Of a stretch of 64,000 bases of DNA, positions 44,223-53,694 are shown in pieces. How positions within the stretch are numbered: position 1 is the stretch's first letter; every line of letters begins with the position of its first letter. Position numbers and translations under genes: made by a program. The notes below the pieces were generated by a model. The model had not been told where the DNA came from, did not search any database, and was given only the letters and a program-made list of their open reading frames with translations. The DNA is from Lachnospiraceae bacterium UBA4338 (GTDB lineage: Bacteria; Bacillota; Clostridia; Lachnospirales; Lachnospiraceae). Where the stretch lies: the NCBI GenBank assembly GCA_002393735.1, contig DGTK01000006.1, forward strand, positions 1 through 64,000. The letters are read 5' to 3'.

Positions 44223-46469
44223 ATGAGAAGACCGGTAGCAATAGTGGCTTTATTGTCAGTGGTTTTTATTTATTTTGTTTATTCTTATCTTTTCCTTGGC
44301 AGATATGATGAATATCTGGATTCACAAATAACTTTTACCGGAAAGATTCAGGATATTAAAGAAAATGAATATGGCATCACCCTGTATTTAAAAGGTTCCA
44401 TCGAAGGAGAAGAGGGCATTGTTGGAATAGTCTTTTATCCGTCCGATTATGATTATGTAATAGGGCAGCAGCTGGTAATAAGCGGAATACTCACAAATTT
44501 TCCCAAGGCTTCCAATTACGGGCAGTCGGATATTTCTAAGTATATGCGCTCCACAGGTTATGATTATATGATGGATAAGGTTGTGGTTGTCAGTAAGGAT
44601 GATGGGAAATCATTTGTCAAAGTAGGTTTACATAACATAAGGCTATATATAACACAGATTATAGATAAATATTATCACGACCCTTATAAAGCCGTAATTA
44701 AAGGCATGCTGACAGGAGATAAAAAAGGCGTTGATGAAGAATTAAAGGATATGTATGCCTATGGCGGCATAGCGCACATCCTGTCGATTAGCGGCCTTCA
44801 TATCTCAATTATCGGGGGTATTGTCTATTATATATTAAGAAAAATACGCGCCCCAAAACTTGCAGAAGCAGTTCTCACTATTTCGCTCCTTATAGGATAT
44901 GGCCTTATGGTAGGCTTGAGCGCTTCAATAATAAGAGCTCTTAGCATGTATATTTACAGAAGAGTTGGCCAAATCCTGAAGCAGGGAACAGATATGCCTA
45001 CATCATTAAGTCTGGCAGCCCTTGCAACAGCCATAATAAAGCCTTATGTAGTTTTCTCATCGGGTTTTATGTTTTCATTTCTTTCAGTATCAGCCATTGT
45101 ATTCATAGTTCCAATCTGGAGAAGAATCATAACAAGAAGCCGGCAGATAGTTGATATGTTTTTATGCGGTCTGTCAATTAATATCACAATTCTCCCTATA
45201 ATAATAAATATCTATCATGGATTCTCACCTTATGGGATACTGGTTAATCTTCTTGTTGTGCCCAGCGTTGGCGTTTGTCTAGGAAGCGCCATGGTGGTGA
45301 TTTTTGCACACACACTTATGTCTTTTATCCCTCTTGGAATTATTAATTTTATTATCAGATTCGCAGTGTGGTTTGGCGAAGGCATACTTAAGATTTACGG
45401 GATACTTTTGTCATTTTTTATGACGCTTCCGGGTGGCATGGTTCATATCGGACAAAGGGGCGCCGGCAGACTCTTAATATACTATACCTTACTTATTCTT
45501 CTGGTAATTCTGTCAAACCGGTACCTTCGAAAAATGTATATCAGATTCTGCCTCCTTCGTAATTACAGGCTTTTGTATGAAAGGAATAATGAAAAGTACA
45601 TTTATCTTACAAAGCAAAATCATAAACTTTTGCTTAGGTTCAGAATATGGCAGTGGGCGGTGATTGGGGTAATGATGATTATTCTTCTTATAAATCCAAA
45701 TTATGAAAAAAAGATATCAATGCTGGATGTGGGGCAGGGCGATGGAATCTACATAGAGGTAAATAACAGATATTTTTTTGTGGATGGTGGTTCAACATCG
45801 GAAAAGAAAATCGGTGAACAAATCATCGAGCCATATTTATTATATGAAGGATGCGACCATATAGACGGCTGGTTCCTAACGCACGGGGATGAGGATCATG
45901 TTAATGGTTTTATTGAAGTCTGCGAAATGGGAAATATAAAGATTGATAAGGTTTTTATTCCTGTATCAAATATAGAGTGCATGGGGGATGTGATTAACGC
46001 GGGAATAAGTGTCGGAGCAGAAGTAGTTCCATTACAGTTCGGTGATGAAATAAAGGGAAATGATTATAATTTTAAAGTTATATCACCAAAAGAAAATGTG
46101 AAATATGAAGATGTTAACAGAGCATCTTTAGTGATGCTTCTTACCGTTGATGAGATGGATGTACTGTTAACAGGTGATGCTTCAGATGAGGCAGAAGAGT
46201 TATGTATGAAATACTTAGATGATATAGATATACTGAAGGTGGGACATCATGGTTCTAAATTCTCGTCATCGTATGAATTTTTAGATGATATGAATCCGGA
46301 AGTGGCATTAATCTCAGCGGGATTAAATAACAGTTACGGTCATCCGCATGATGAAACGTTGAAGCGCTTGTACGATGTAGGCGCTGAAATATACCGGACT
46401 GACATGCAGGGATGCATAACGCTAAGGATAACCGGGAGAGACTTAAAGATAATTCCGTTTTTGAAATAA
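44223..46469 (+). CDS. comEC: ComEC/Rec2 DNA uptake channel
   Basis: 748 residues in the usual order: N-terminal OB-like region (ITFTGKIQDIKENEYGITLYLKG), a competence domain of many helices with ILSISGLHISIIGG, and a C-terminal metallo-beta-lactamase-like domain with MLDVGQGDGIYIEV, THGDEDHVNGF and VGHHGSKFSSS. It carries single-stranded DNA into the cytoplasm. Ribosome binding site is weak. Follows GerMN by 26 bp. Confidence 0.95.
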   Translation: MRRPVAIVALLSVVFIYFVYSYLFLGRYDEYLDSQITFTGKIQDIKENEYGITLYLKGSIEGEEGIVGIVFYPSDYDYVIGQQLVISGILTNFPKASNYGQSDISKYMRSTGYDYMMDKVVVVSKDDGKSFVKVGLHNIRLYITQIIDKYYHDPYKAVIKGMLTGDKKGVDEELKDMYAYGGIAHILSISGLHISIIGGIVYYILRKIRAPKLAEAVLTISLLIGYGLMVGLSASIIRALSMYIYRRVGQILKQGTDMPTSLSLAALATAIIKPYVVFSSGFMFSFLSVSAIVFIVPIWRRIITRSRQIVDMFLCGLSINITILPIIINIYHGFSPYGILVNLLVVPSVGVCLGSAMVVIFAHTLMSFIPLGIINFIIRFAVWFGEGILKIYGILLSFFMTLPGGMVHIGQRGAGRLLIYYTLLILLVILSNRYLRKMYIRFCLLRNYRLLYERNNEKYIYLTKQNHKLLLRFRIWQWAVIGVMMIILLINPNYEKKISMLDVGQGDGIYIEVNNRYFFVDGGSTSEKKIGEQIIEPYLLYEGCDHIDGWFLTHGDEDHVNGFIEVCEMGNIKIDKVFIPVSNIECMGDVINAGISVGAEVVPLQFGDEIKGNDYNFKVISPKENVKYEDVNRASLVMLLTVDEMDVLLTGDASDEAEELCMKYLDDIDILKVGHHGSKFSSSYEFLDDMNPEVALISAGLNNSYGHPHDETLKRLYDVGAEIYRTDMQGCITLRITGRDLKIIPFLK

Positions 46470-46485
46470 AGCCTTTAGTTAAATG

Positions 46486-46514
46486 TTGACAAAGAAATGA
46501 AATGGGGATAATAT
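46486..46514 (+). promoter_or_regulatory. tetR promoter, TTGACA-N17-TAATAT
   Basis: Perfect TTGACA at 46486-46491; TAATAT at 46509-46514 (a TATAAT at 46512 overlaps it). The palindromic operator begins five bases after the -10. Confidence 0.75.
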
Positions 46515-46518
46515 AATT

Positions 46519-46541
46519 AAAAATGACACTATGTCATTTTT
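46519..46541. promoter_or_regulatory. Palindromic operator for the TetR regulator
   Basis: AAAAATGACA and TGTCATTTTT form perfect 10-bp arms around a 3-bp centre. It covers the expected transcription start and lies 16 bp before the tetR ATG, the standard location for self-repression by a TetR dimer. Confidence 0.72.
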
Positions 46542-46557
46542 GGAAACGGAGATATAA

Positions 46558-47223
46558 ATGCCAAGAGTAAGCGAAGAATATATCAAGAATAAACGAAATG
46601 AAATTTTGGATGCTGCGTTCAGGGTTTGTCTTAAGAAACCAATCACGTCGATTGTAATGAAAGATGTGATTGACGAGGCCGGTTTTTCACACGGAGTTAT
46701 TTATAAATATTATTCCGATTTGGATGAAGTAATGGCGGACCTGGTTATCAGAATTAATTCGGAGAATAGGATAGACGGTGAACTTCAGGAGATTCTGAAA
46801 GACCGCAGTACAAAAGAATGGGAAGACGCAATAAGAGAAGTTTGCGAGTTGCTTGCAAAGAGAATGAGGTCAGTCGGAACGGACGTTTTGAAGGTATCTC
46901 TTTATTGCGACAATCTTGCAATCAGTAATCCGGAAAGAGTTGAGAAAATTAAAGCAAAACTCGGGGATGAAGGACAAAGTCCTCTTGTTTATCTTGTTGC
47001 GGGGATGCATGAGTATCTGGGGAAAGTAATAAAAAAAGAGAAGTTTCATCCGGTTAAGAGCGTTGATGAGATTATTGAATTTATGATTGTAACATTTCAC
47101 GGAATTCAGTCAGGCTTTGTGCTTTCGGGATGTCTTAGTGAGGAAGATTTGAATGGCAAATATACTCCGGAGACGATGTTCTCATGTCTTGCAGATTCAG
47201 TAATTATGATGCTGAAAGGATAA
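46558..47223 (+). CDS. TetR-family transcriptional regulator
   Basis: 221 residues. N-terminal helix-turn-helix: NKRNEILDAAFRVCLKKPITSIVMKDVIDEAG followed by SHGVIYKYYSDLDEVMADLV. The C-terminal ligand domain is not recognisable. Directly downstream of a promoter with an ideal palindrome and 12 bp before a hydrolase gene, so autorepression of a two-gene operon with relief by a ligand or hydrolase substrate is the simplest model. Confidence 0.92.
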   Translation: MPRVSEEYIKNKRNEILDAAFRVCLKKPITSIVMKDVIDEAGFSHGVIYKYYSDLDEVMADLVIRINSENRIDGELQEILKDRSTKEWEDAIREVCELLAKRMRSVGTDVLKVSLYCDNLAISNPERVEKIKAKLGDEGQSPLVYLVAGMHEYLGKVIKKEKFHPVKSVDEIIEFMIVTFHGIQSGFVLSGCLSEEDLNGKYTPETMFSCLADSVIMMLKG

Positions 47224-47235
47224 TCAGGTGTAAAT

Positions 47236-48081
47236 ATGAAAGATAAAACGAAGGATTATTTAAGAGAAAGTTTCAGCTACTACGGAATGTACTGGCAGAT
47301 GTTCAGGTACAAAAAACATACGATTCCGACTTATAAGAGTTTCGGACCTGATAAGGATCAGTATTTTCTTTATTACGAACCTGATTATGTAAAAAGTGAT
47401 AAGGTTATCATATGGGTGCACGGAGGAGGATGGAATTCCGGTAATCCGAAGTTCTTTGATTTTGTCGGACAGAGTATATCAAAGGAAGGTTATCGAACGA
47501 TTTCAATTGGTTACAGACTCTCTCCAAAGAATAAATATCCGATTCAGATAGAAGATGTTGCGGAAGGATATAATGCGGCAATCAGGTTTCTTAAGAAAAA
47601 GAATATTGATTCATCAAAGATTATAGTAGTCGGTCCTTCTGCAGGTGCACACTTAACTTCAATACTTTGTTATTGCAAAAAGGTTCAAGAAAAATATAAT
47701 GTAGATATATCACATGTTATAGGATATGTGGGATTCGGTGGTCCGTACAGCTTTAGAGACGATCAGGGCAAAACTTTGAGTATGCTGGTAAATCAGCTAT
47801 TCAAAAAAGGATACAACCGTAAAAACGGTGAACCGGTATCTTTGATTTCAAAGAGTGATATACCGATGCTCCTTATTCAAAGTAAGCACGATGGGCTGAT
47901 AGAATATGCATGCGCTGAGGATTTCAAGGCTAGAGCGGATGAGCTTGGAAATAAATGCGAGATATATGAGGTAGTTGATAAAAGAAATACCCACTCCTGG
48001 TATACCGCAGGTCATTTCCTTGGAACAAAAAAGGATTATAAAACTTTGGAGAAGTTCTATTCCTGGATAGAGAAATTATAA
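47236..48081 (+). CDS. Alpha/beta hydrolase (hormone-sensitive lipase-like)
   Basis: 281 residues. Oxyanion motif WVHGGGWNSG, nucleophile elbow VVGPSAGAHL (Ser in GxSxG), an acidic residue in IQSKHDGLI and His in THSWYTAGH complete the triad. No signal peptide, so it is cytoplasmic. Such esterases cleave acyl or acetyl esters of small molecules or sugars. It is cotranscribed with tetR. Confidence 0.9.
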   Translation: MKDKTKDYLRESFSYYGMYWQMFRYKKHTIPTYKSFGPDKDQYFLYYEPDYVKSDKVIIWVHGGGWNSGNPKFFDFVGQSISKEGYRTISIGYRLSPKNKYPIQIEDVAEGYNAAIRFLKKKNIDSSKIIVVGPSAGAHLTSILCYCKKVQEKYNVDISHVIGYVGFGGPYSFRDDQGKTLSMLVNQLFKKGYNRKNGEPVSLISKSDIPMLLIQSKHDGLIEYACAEDFKARADELGNKCEIYEVVDKRNTHSWYTAGHFLGTKKDYKTLEKFYSWIEKL

Positions 48082-48389
48082 AAGATGACGATGACGAAGA
48101 ATACGAAAGACTGAGCAGAAAGTTTTGAAGCAGACGGAAGAATCATTTTAGAACCGGGTGAAGAACTGGAATTAATCAAAGAGTAATTAAATATAACAAA
48201 AACCACAATCAGGGACGGCGCTTATTGGCATATAAAAGATGACAACAAGTTCCGTCCTTTTTGTTATTATTTGTGGTATAATATCAGTAGCATTATTCTG
48301 ATTTGGAAATTTATATATAAAAATTTGTATAATATAATAAGTGTTGTTTGTGGATTAAGGGTCAGAATAAGGATTGAGGGGGTATAGAT
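48082..48389 (+). other. Intergenic stretch with decayed ORF and nested inverted repeats
   Basis: No intact gene. Bases 48083-48186 read as a broken peptide: an acidic segment DDDDEEYERLSRKF in one frame continues after a T-run as FEADGRIILEPGEELELIKE in another, which looks like the frameshifted tail of a lost gene. From 48200 to 48276 two nested inverted repeats occur (ACCACAA with TTGTGGT; GGACGG with CCGTCC followed by TTTTT), the inner one possibly a terminator. TATAAT elements at 48277 and 48328 precede the GH5 gene. Confidence 0.45.
48274..48282 (+). promoter_or_regulatory. Extended -10 element (TGG-TATAAT) before the GH5 gene
   Basis: A perfect TATAAT at 48277-48282 preceded by TGG, with no clear -35. 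A second TATAAT lies at 48328-48333. Both would give leaders of 50-110 nt for the GH5 gene. Confidence 0.4.
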
Positions 48390-50159
48390 ATGCGAAAGAT
48401 AAGTTTGGCCATTGCCTTGGCTCTTTTAATGTGTTTTTCAGTCGTTGGATGTAATGGACAGGATGCTTCTTTGGAGGAATCACCTTCGGGTGAGGAAGTG
48501 TCTGAAGTAGAAACGGATGTTACTGAAGAAGGAGAAGATGCGGGATTACAGGAACAGGTGATGGTAGAGCGTCTCAGCAAAGAGGCTACCACGAATACCA
48601 TATCCGCAGAACTTAAGGAAAAGGCATTGGAAATGCCATATGCTGATTATCAGACTCTTCCTGACTGGTACGGAACAACTATTCAAAATAAAGCCGCATA
48701 CGGAACCAGTTGGGGCGCACCTCATGAGTATACCAAAGAATTGGTGGATGAACTTTCTGAAGTTGGTTTTAATTTCATAAGGGTTGTAGTTGATACAAGG
48801 ATATTCTATTTGGAAAGCCAGTATGGAGAACCCGGTGAGCATTTCGACGGTACCAGTGATTATGTGAATACTGAAGAACTTAGGAATTTAGATGACCTTA
48901 TTTCCTGGTGCATTGATGCGGGAATTCATGTTTGTATCGATGTACACAATACTCCGGGCGGATATATGCTTGGAGGAGATGAAGAGGCATCACGAGAACT
49001 TCTTTTTACGGAAGGAAGTCCTGAAGAACAGATGTTTATAGATTATTGGGAATTTATGGCAATGAGATATGCAGATGTTCCTAATAATGCTTTATCTTTT
49101 AATTTATATAATGAACCACCTTTCTGGGTAGAGGATGAGCAGTATACCAATCTTATGAAGAAAACCATAGATGTGGTTCAAAAGACCTCTCCGGACCGTC
49201 TTATATTTGTGGATATGCTCCATTATGCTAAGGATCCGTGTTACGGTTTGGTAGGGGAAAAAGTAGTTCAAACTTTCCACTTGTACGAACCATATGAGTT
49301 TACACATAATCTGGTGGATGATTCAGAGTCTGCTAAAACAGCTGCCATAAGAGAAATGGTAACATATCCCCTTCCGGCAATATCAGCTGCAGTTAGAGAT
49401 GACGGATATGTTGTAACAGGTGATTTCCCTGCCGGTACAGTGCTCACAATGAGAATTGATGAGGCAAAGGTAGGAACGGAACTTATCTTAAGTGCTGACG
49501 GTAAAAAAGTATTTAGCAAGGTTATGGATCAGGAATTAGTTGATGAACACAGACTTGTTCCGGACGAAAATAATGATTTTTGCGTTTATAACGAAGAGAA
49601 CCCTGATGCAATCAGTATTACCCTTACATACAGATTGGAAGAAGATGCCACAGAGCTTCGCTTTGACAAAAAGGGAAATGATGGATGGATAGACCTTAAC
49701 TCTCTTAAAATTAAAACAGATACATATGCTACCAAACTTGATGCGGTATGGGTAGATGGAGTTGAAATCCCATCAACCAGAGCGACCGTAGATGAAAATG
49801 GTTTTGTGACTGTTGATGACAAGGCTGCAGTATACAATTACGGAAAAGAAACTCTTAAGGAGAAGTTCCAGGAATATAAAGACTTCTCGGAAGAAACCGG
49901 TACTCTTATCATGCTTCAGGAATTCGGTAACGGTGTTTTTTGTGAGTTAAACTGTTCAGTGAATTTGTTTGATGATATGCTGAGTCTTTGCGATGAGTTT
50001 GATATCCCTTGGTGCCAATATAATTACGACGGAGCAGAATTTTCAATTGTGGCTACATCCGATGAATACCGCAGACGTGGGGCTACCTATGAAAAGTTAT
50101 CATCAGGAAGAGAAATCTGCGTTGAGATAAGAGATGTACTTCAGAAGTATATGAAATAG
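48390..50159 (+). CDS. GH5 glycoside hydrolase lipoprotein with inserted beta domain
   Basis: 589 residues, lipoprotein signal with VVGC (Cys21) and an acidic linker. GH5 barrel: NFIRVVVDTRIF, CIDVHNTPGG, acid/base Glu in LYNEPPFW and nucleophile Glu in MLQEFGNG. Between the FHLYEPYEF strand (about 295-305) and the last barrel segment (from about 487) lies an extra region of about 170 residues, strand-rich and like a carbohydrate-binding or jelly-roll domain. Likely an endo-acting cellulase, mannanase or similar on the outer cell surface. Confidence 0.85.
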   Translation: MRKISLAIALALLMCFSVVGCNGQDASLEESPSGEEVSEVETDVTEEGEDAGLQEQVMVERLSKEATTNTISAELKEKALEMPYADYQTLPDWYGTTIQNKAAYGTSWGAPHEYTKELVDELSEVGFNFIRVVVDTRIFYLESQYGEPGEHFDGTSDYVNTEELRNLDDLISWCIDAGIHVCIDVHNTPGGYMLGGDEEASRELLFTEGSPEEQMFIDYWEFMAMRYADVPNNALSFNLYNEPPFWVEDEQYTNLMKKTIDVVQKTSPDRLIFVDMLHYAKDPCYGLVGEKVVQTFHLYEPYEFTHNLVDDSESAKTAAIREMVTYPLPAISAAVRDDGYVVTGDFPAGTVLTMRIDEAKVGTELILSADGKKVFSKVMDQELVDEHRLVPDENNDFCVYNEENPDAISITLTYRLEEDATELRFDKKGNDGWIDLNSLKIKTDTYATKLDAVWVDGVEIPSTRATVDENGFVTVDDKAAVYNYGKETLKEKFQEYKDFSEETGTLIMLQEFGNGVFCELNCSVNLFDDMLSLCDEFDIPWCQYNYDGAEFSIVATSDEYRRRGATYEKLSSGREICVEIRDVLQKYMK

Positions 50160-50180
50160 CAGAAGACGTGGGAGAGATAA

Positions 50181-51374
50181 ATGGCTTTTTGTATTGTCAG
50201 GAATGATATAACAAAAATGGAAACAGATGCCATTGTTAATACGGCAAATCCAAAAGTACGTGTGGGAGATGGCATAGACAGAGCTGTATATGAGGCAGCA
50301 GGTGAAGAAGAACTTCTTAAGTTAAGGGAAAAAGTTGGGGAGGTTTCTCCCGGCAATTCTTTCATTACAGACGGACTTAAGTTAAAGGCTAAATATATAA
50401 TCCATACTGTAGGTACCTCATGGAAAGGTGGCAACGAAGGCGAGGAGGATATTCTGAGATCCTGCTACAAGAGTGTATTTCAAATTGCCAGGGATAATGA
50501 ACTTACCAGTATTTCAATACCGCTTTTGGCCTCCGGCTCTTATGGTTATCCAAAGGGCATAGCTTTAAGAATTGCCTTATCTGAAATAGAAGAATTTTTA
50601 AGAGATTATGATATAGAAATTTATCTTGTGGTTTTCGATGATAAATCCTATCTTTTGTCATCAGAATTATATGGTGATATTGATTCATATATTAATGATA
50701 ATTATGTAGAAGAGAAGACTTCTTCAGAATATCATAAGTACCCAGGAAGAAGAGACGAAGATCATCTAATGGCTTCCTCTGTAAGTGCTTCTCATAGTAC
50801 AGGGAAGCTGCTTAGCTTTTTGCCGGGAAGTAAGAAAGGTTCAGCACTGGGCAGCAAAGTTAAGGAAAGCACAGTTTACTTTGAAGAAGAGGCAGAAGAT
50901 GAATATCCATATGCTGACGATGAGATAGGCATACTGCCTGGTGAGTCTTTAGATAGAATGATGCTCGCCACAGATGGTATTAAGCAAAGAAGTCTTAGTG
51001 ATGTGGTAAATAATCTGGATAAATCCTTTATGGAAATGGTTTATTATTTCGCAGACCTTAAAGGTTTTACAGATGCGCAGGTTCAGAGTAAATCAAATCT
51101 TGACAGAAGGGCATATTCCAAATTAAAATGCGGAACCACCAAGAATCCAAGCAAGGCCACGGCCCTTGCCATGACAATAGGTCTTGAATTATCCTTGGAT
51201 GAAGCAAAGGATTTACTTGGAAGAGCCGGATATGCTTTTTCTCCATGTAATAAGACTGATCTCATAGTTCAGTTTTTCCTTGAAAGAAAAGCATATGACA
51301 TATTAGAAATAAATGTTGCTTTATTTGAACATGGCGAGGAACCACTGGGATCTTTCCCAAAAGATATGGTGTAA
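50181..51374 (+). CDS. Macrodomain protein with C-terminal HTH-like region
   Basis: 397 residues. Residues 1-165 form a macrodomain (IVRNDITKMETDAIVNTANPKVRVGDGIDRAVYEAAG, IPLLASGSYGYP), which binds or hydrolyses ADP-ribose derivatives. A low-complexity linker at about 175-265 precedes a helical domain (DRRAYSKLKCGTTKNPSKATALAMTIGLELSLDEAKDLLGRAGYAF) that resembles an XRE-like fold found after macrodomains and metallopeptidases in Firmicutes. Cytoplasmic. An accessory or stress role is possible; the substrate is unknown. 22 bp after the GH5 gene. Confidence 0.85.
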   Translation: MAFCIVRNDITKMETDAIVNTANPKVRVGDGIDRAVYEAAGEEELLKLREKVGEVSPGNSFITDGLKLKAKYIIHTVGTSWKGGNEGEEDILRSCYKSVFQIARDNELTSISIPLLASGSYGYPKGIALRIALSEIEEFLRDYDIEIYLVVFDDKSYLLSSELYGDIDSYINDNYVEEKTSSEYHKYPGRRDEDHLMASSVSASHSTGKLLSFLPGSKKGSALGSKVKESTVYFEEEAEDEYPYADDEIGILPGESLDRMMLATDGIKQRSLSDVVNNLDKSFMEMVYYFADLKGFTDAQVQSKSNLDRRAYSKLKCGTTKNPSKATALAMTIGLELSLDEAKDLLGRAGYAFSPCNKTDLIVQFFLERKAYDILEINVALFEHGEEPLGSFPKDMV

Positions 51375-51481
51375 ATACCTGTTTTAAAATGTCGCCTCCA
51401 AAGTGACAAAAACAAAACTCTCATAAAATATAATTGCCTTAGAAACAAGTTAAAAGACTTGATAATAAGGAGGAAAAAGAT

Positions 51482-52150
51482 ATGAGAGAAAATTTAACAG
51501 AAGTTGTATTCATTTTAGACAGAAGCGGATCAATGAACGGACTTGAGGCAGATACCATAGGTGGTTTCAATTCCCTGATTGAGAAACAAAAAGATGAAGC
51601 AGGTGAAGCATTAATATCCACAGTATTATTTGATGACAGAACAGAAGTCATTCATGACAGAGTGGATATTAAGAATGTTAACAAACTTACCACTGATGAT
51701 TATTATGTAAGAGGTTGTACAGCGCTTCTTGATGCAATAGGCGGAGCCATTCATCACATTGGCAACGTTCATAAGTATGCAAGGGAAGAAGACAGACCCG
51801 CAAAGACACTGGTGGTTATAACCACAGATGGTATGGAGAATGCCAGCAAGCATTATTCATATCGTGAAATTAAAAAGATGATAAAGCGTCAGAAAGAAAA
51901 GTATAACTGGGAATTCGTATTCCTTGGAGCAAATATTGACGCAGTCAAGGTGGCAGGCAATATTGGTATAGGTGCAGGACATGCAGTTAATTACCATAAT
52001 GACTGCGAAGGAACCAAATTAAATTACAGAGTCCTTGGAGCAGCATTATCCAAGATGAGATCATCAACAGTTGAAGAGTCAGCGGCTTTCTTCGAAGACG
52101 GAGACTGGAAGGCTGATATTGATAAGGATTTCAAGGGCAGAAAAAAGTGA
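51482..52150 (+). CDS. VWA-domain protein
   Basis: 222 residues consisting of one von Willebrand A domain. The metal-dependent adhesion site DRSGSMNG is at residues 13-20, with a threonine in the RGCTALLDAIG loop and TTDGMENAS. No signal peptide. TATAAT at 51429-51434 and a strong AAGGAGG suggest its own promoter. Bacterial single VWA proteins often work with AAA or Ter-type stress modules, but none is adjacent apart from the macrodomain gene. Confidence 0.88.
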   Translation: MRENLTEVVFILDRSGSMNGLEADTIGGFNSLIEKQKDEAGEALISTVLFDDRTEVIHDRVDIKNVNKLTTDDYYVRGCTALLDAIGGAIHHIGNVHKYAREEDRPAKTLVVITTDGMENASKHYSYREIKKMIKRQKEKYNWEFVFLGANIDAVKVAGNIGIGAGHAVNYHNDCEGTKLNYRVLGAALSKMRSSTVEESAAFFEDGDWKADIDKDFKGRKK

Positions 52151-52156
52151 GATTAA

Positions 52157-53251
52157 ATGGCTGAAAAGAAAAAGGAACAACCGACAGATTATCTGGCTGT
52201 TATCAGGAATGACATTAAAACCAAAGAATTCAAGAACATCTACGTACTCTACGGTAAAGAGGTATTCTTAATTAATAATTATAAGCAGGCTTTGATTAAA
52301 AACATTTTAGGCGTAGATGACCTGACAGAACTTGATGGTAATCTTAATTATAATTATTATGGCGATGCCCAGTATGAGTTATCAAGTGTACGAGAAACCG
52401 CCAACAACATGCCTTTCTTTGCAGAAAGAAGACTGATTGTAATTGAAGATGTGGATGTTTTCGGTCCTCAGGGTAAAGGTCTTGATAAGATTCTTAAAAC
52501 TGAGACCCTGGACAGTACTTATTACATTATTGTTTTAAGATACTACGATGAGACTGTTAAGGACTCAAAGTTGATTGATACATCAAATGCAGTATATAAG
52601 GTTTGTGCAGAGAAAGGTGTGGTGGCTTTATTCCCATATCAGAGTGAAGATTCTGTTAAAAGGTGGATTGCCAGCACTGCAGATAAAGCCGGCAAGAAGG
52701 TTACCAACGGAGCCGGTGAGGAACTTATAAGAAGAGTTGGTGTCAGTATGCAGATGCTATCAACTGAACTTGAGAAACTTATAAGTTACAAGGCAGATGA
52801 CGATACAATTACTTTGGATGATGTTAAAGAGATAAGTCAGATTAAATTATCAGATAAAGTCTTTGACATGATTGGTGCCATGGCGAGCAAGAATCAAAAC
52901 AGGGCTCTGGCTTTATATGGTGATCTGGTAGGCCTTCAGGTTAAACCTGCCAAGATATTAAAACTATTAGTAGATCATTATACTGTAATGCTGACAGTAA
53001 AACAGTTATATGATAAAGGAGAAATGACAAGGGCAGACATCGCCTCGAGAGTTAAGAAACCTCCTTTTGCAGTTGATAAATATATATCACAGGGTGCAAA
53101 ATATACCATTAAGGAAATAATGCAGATACTTGATGATATAGCTCAGACAACCATAGACCAAAGAACCGGTCTTATGAAAGAACAGTTGTCTTTGGAACTT
53201 ATAATTGTTAAATACAGTACTGCAAACAGCGGCTACGGAACATGGAGATAA
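52157..53251 (+). CDS. holA: DNA polymerase III subunit delta
   Basis: Clamp-loader subunit that opens the beta clamp. 364 residues; N-terminal NIYVLYGKEVFLINNYKQAL, NNMPFFAERRLIVIED and a C-terminal helical collar region (ALALYGDLVGLQVKPAKILKLLVDHY) match HolA. It follows the VWA gene by 6 bp, a curious pairing that may only reflect transcription. Confidence 0.93.
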   Translation: MAEKKKEQPTDYLAVIRNDIKTKEFKNIYVLYGKEVFLINNYKQALIKNILGVDDLTELDGNLNYNYYGDAQYELSSVRETANNMPFFAERRLIVIEDVDVFGPQGKGLDKILKTETLDSTYYIIVLRYYDETVKDSKLIDTSNAVYKVCAEKGVVALFPYQSEDSVKRWIASTADKAGKKVTNGAGEELIRRVGVSMQMLSTELEKLISYKADDDTITLDDVKEISQIKLSDKVFDMIGAMASKNQNRALALYGDLVGLQVKPAKILKLLVDHYTVMLTVKQLYDKGEMTRADIASRVKKPPFAVDKYISQGAKYTIKEIMQILDDIAQTTIDQRTGLMKEQLSLELIIVKYSTANSGYGTWR

Positions 53252-53255
53252 GAAT

Positions 53256-53666
53256 ATGAATAATGAGGTAGTACAAAAAGCCCTTACCAAAGTTAAAACC
53301 GGCAATATTATATGGCTGGTCATATCGGTTATTATGATTATCGCCGGTCTTCCCATGATTTTAGGAGCAGGATATGGTCTGGGAATGATTGCACTTGCAA
53401 TATGGAATCTGGTGCAGGTGGGCAGGACTTTTAAAATTATTAAACAATTCGAAGCAGAGCCTTCTTTGATGGTCTGTTATTATAAAAACAGAAATTATGT
53501 GCTTCAGTTTATTCTGAATTTTGTTTTTGGTGCGGTTATAGGGGTAATAGCCACGGTATATGAAGCTTTTACCCAAAAATACATCCTTGACCACGAGGTC
53601 GAGCTGATGAATTCCAGACTGATGGCTGATCAAATGCCGGAAGACTATAATGACTATACATTTTAG
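53256..53666 (+). CDS. Small membrane protein of unknown function
   Basis: 136 residues from the ATG at 53256 (GGAG nine bases upstream), with hydrophobic segments at about residues 16-35, 35-50 and 85-105. C-terminal part is charged. No recognised family. It starts 4 bp after holA. Confidence 0.7.
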   Translation: MNNEVVQKALTKVKTGNIIWLVISVIMIIAGLPMILGAGYGLGMIALAIWNLVQVGRTFKIIKQFEAEPSLMVCYYKNRNYVLQFILNFVFGAVIGVIATVYEAFTQKYILDHEVELMNSRLMADQMPEDYNDYTF

Positions 53667-53694
53667 TTCTATTAATTTAAGTCCCTTTTTCGGT

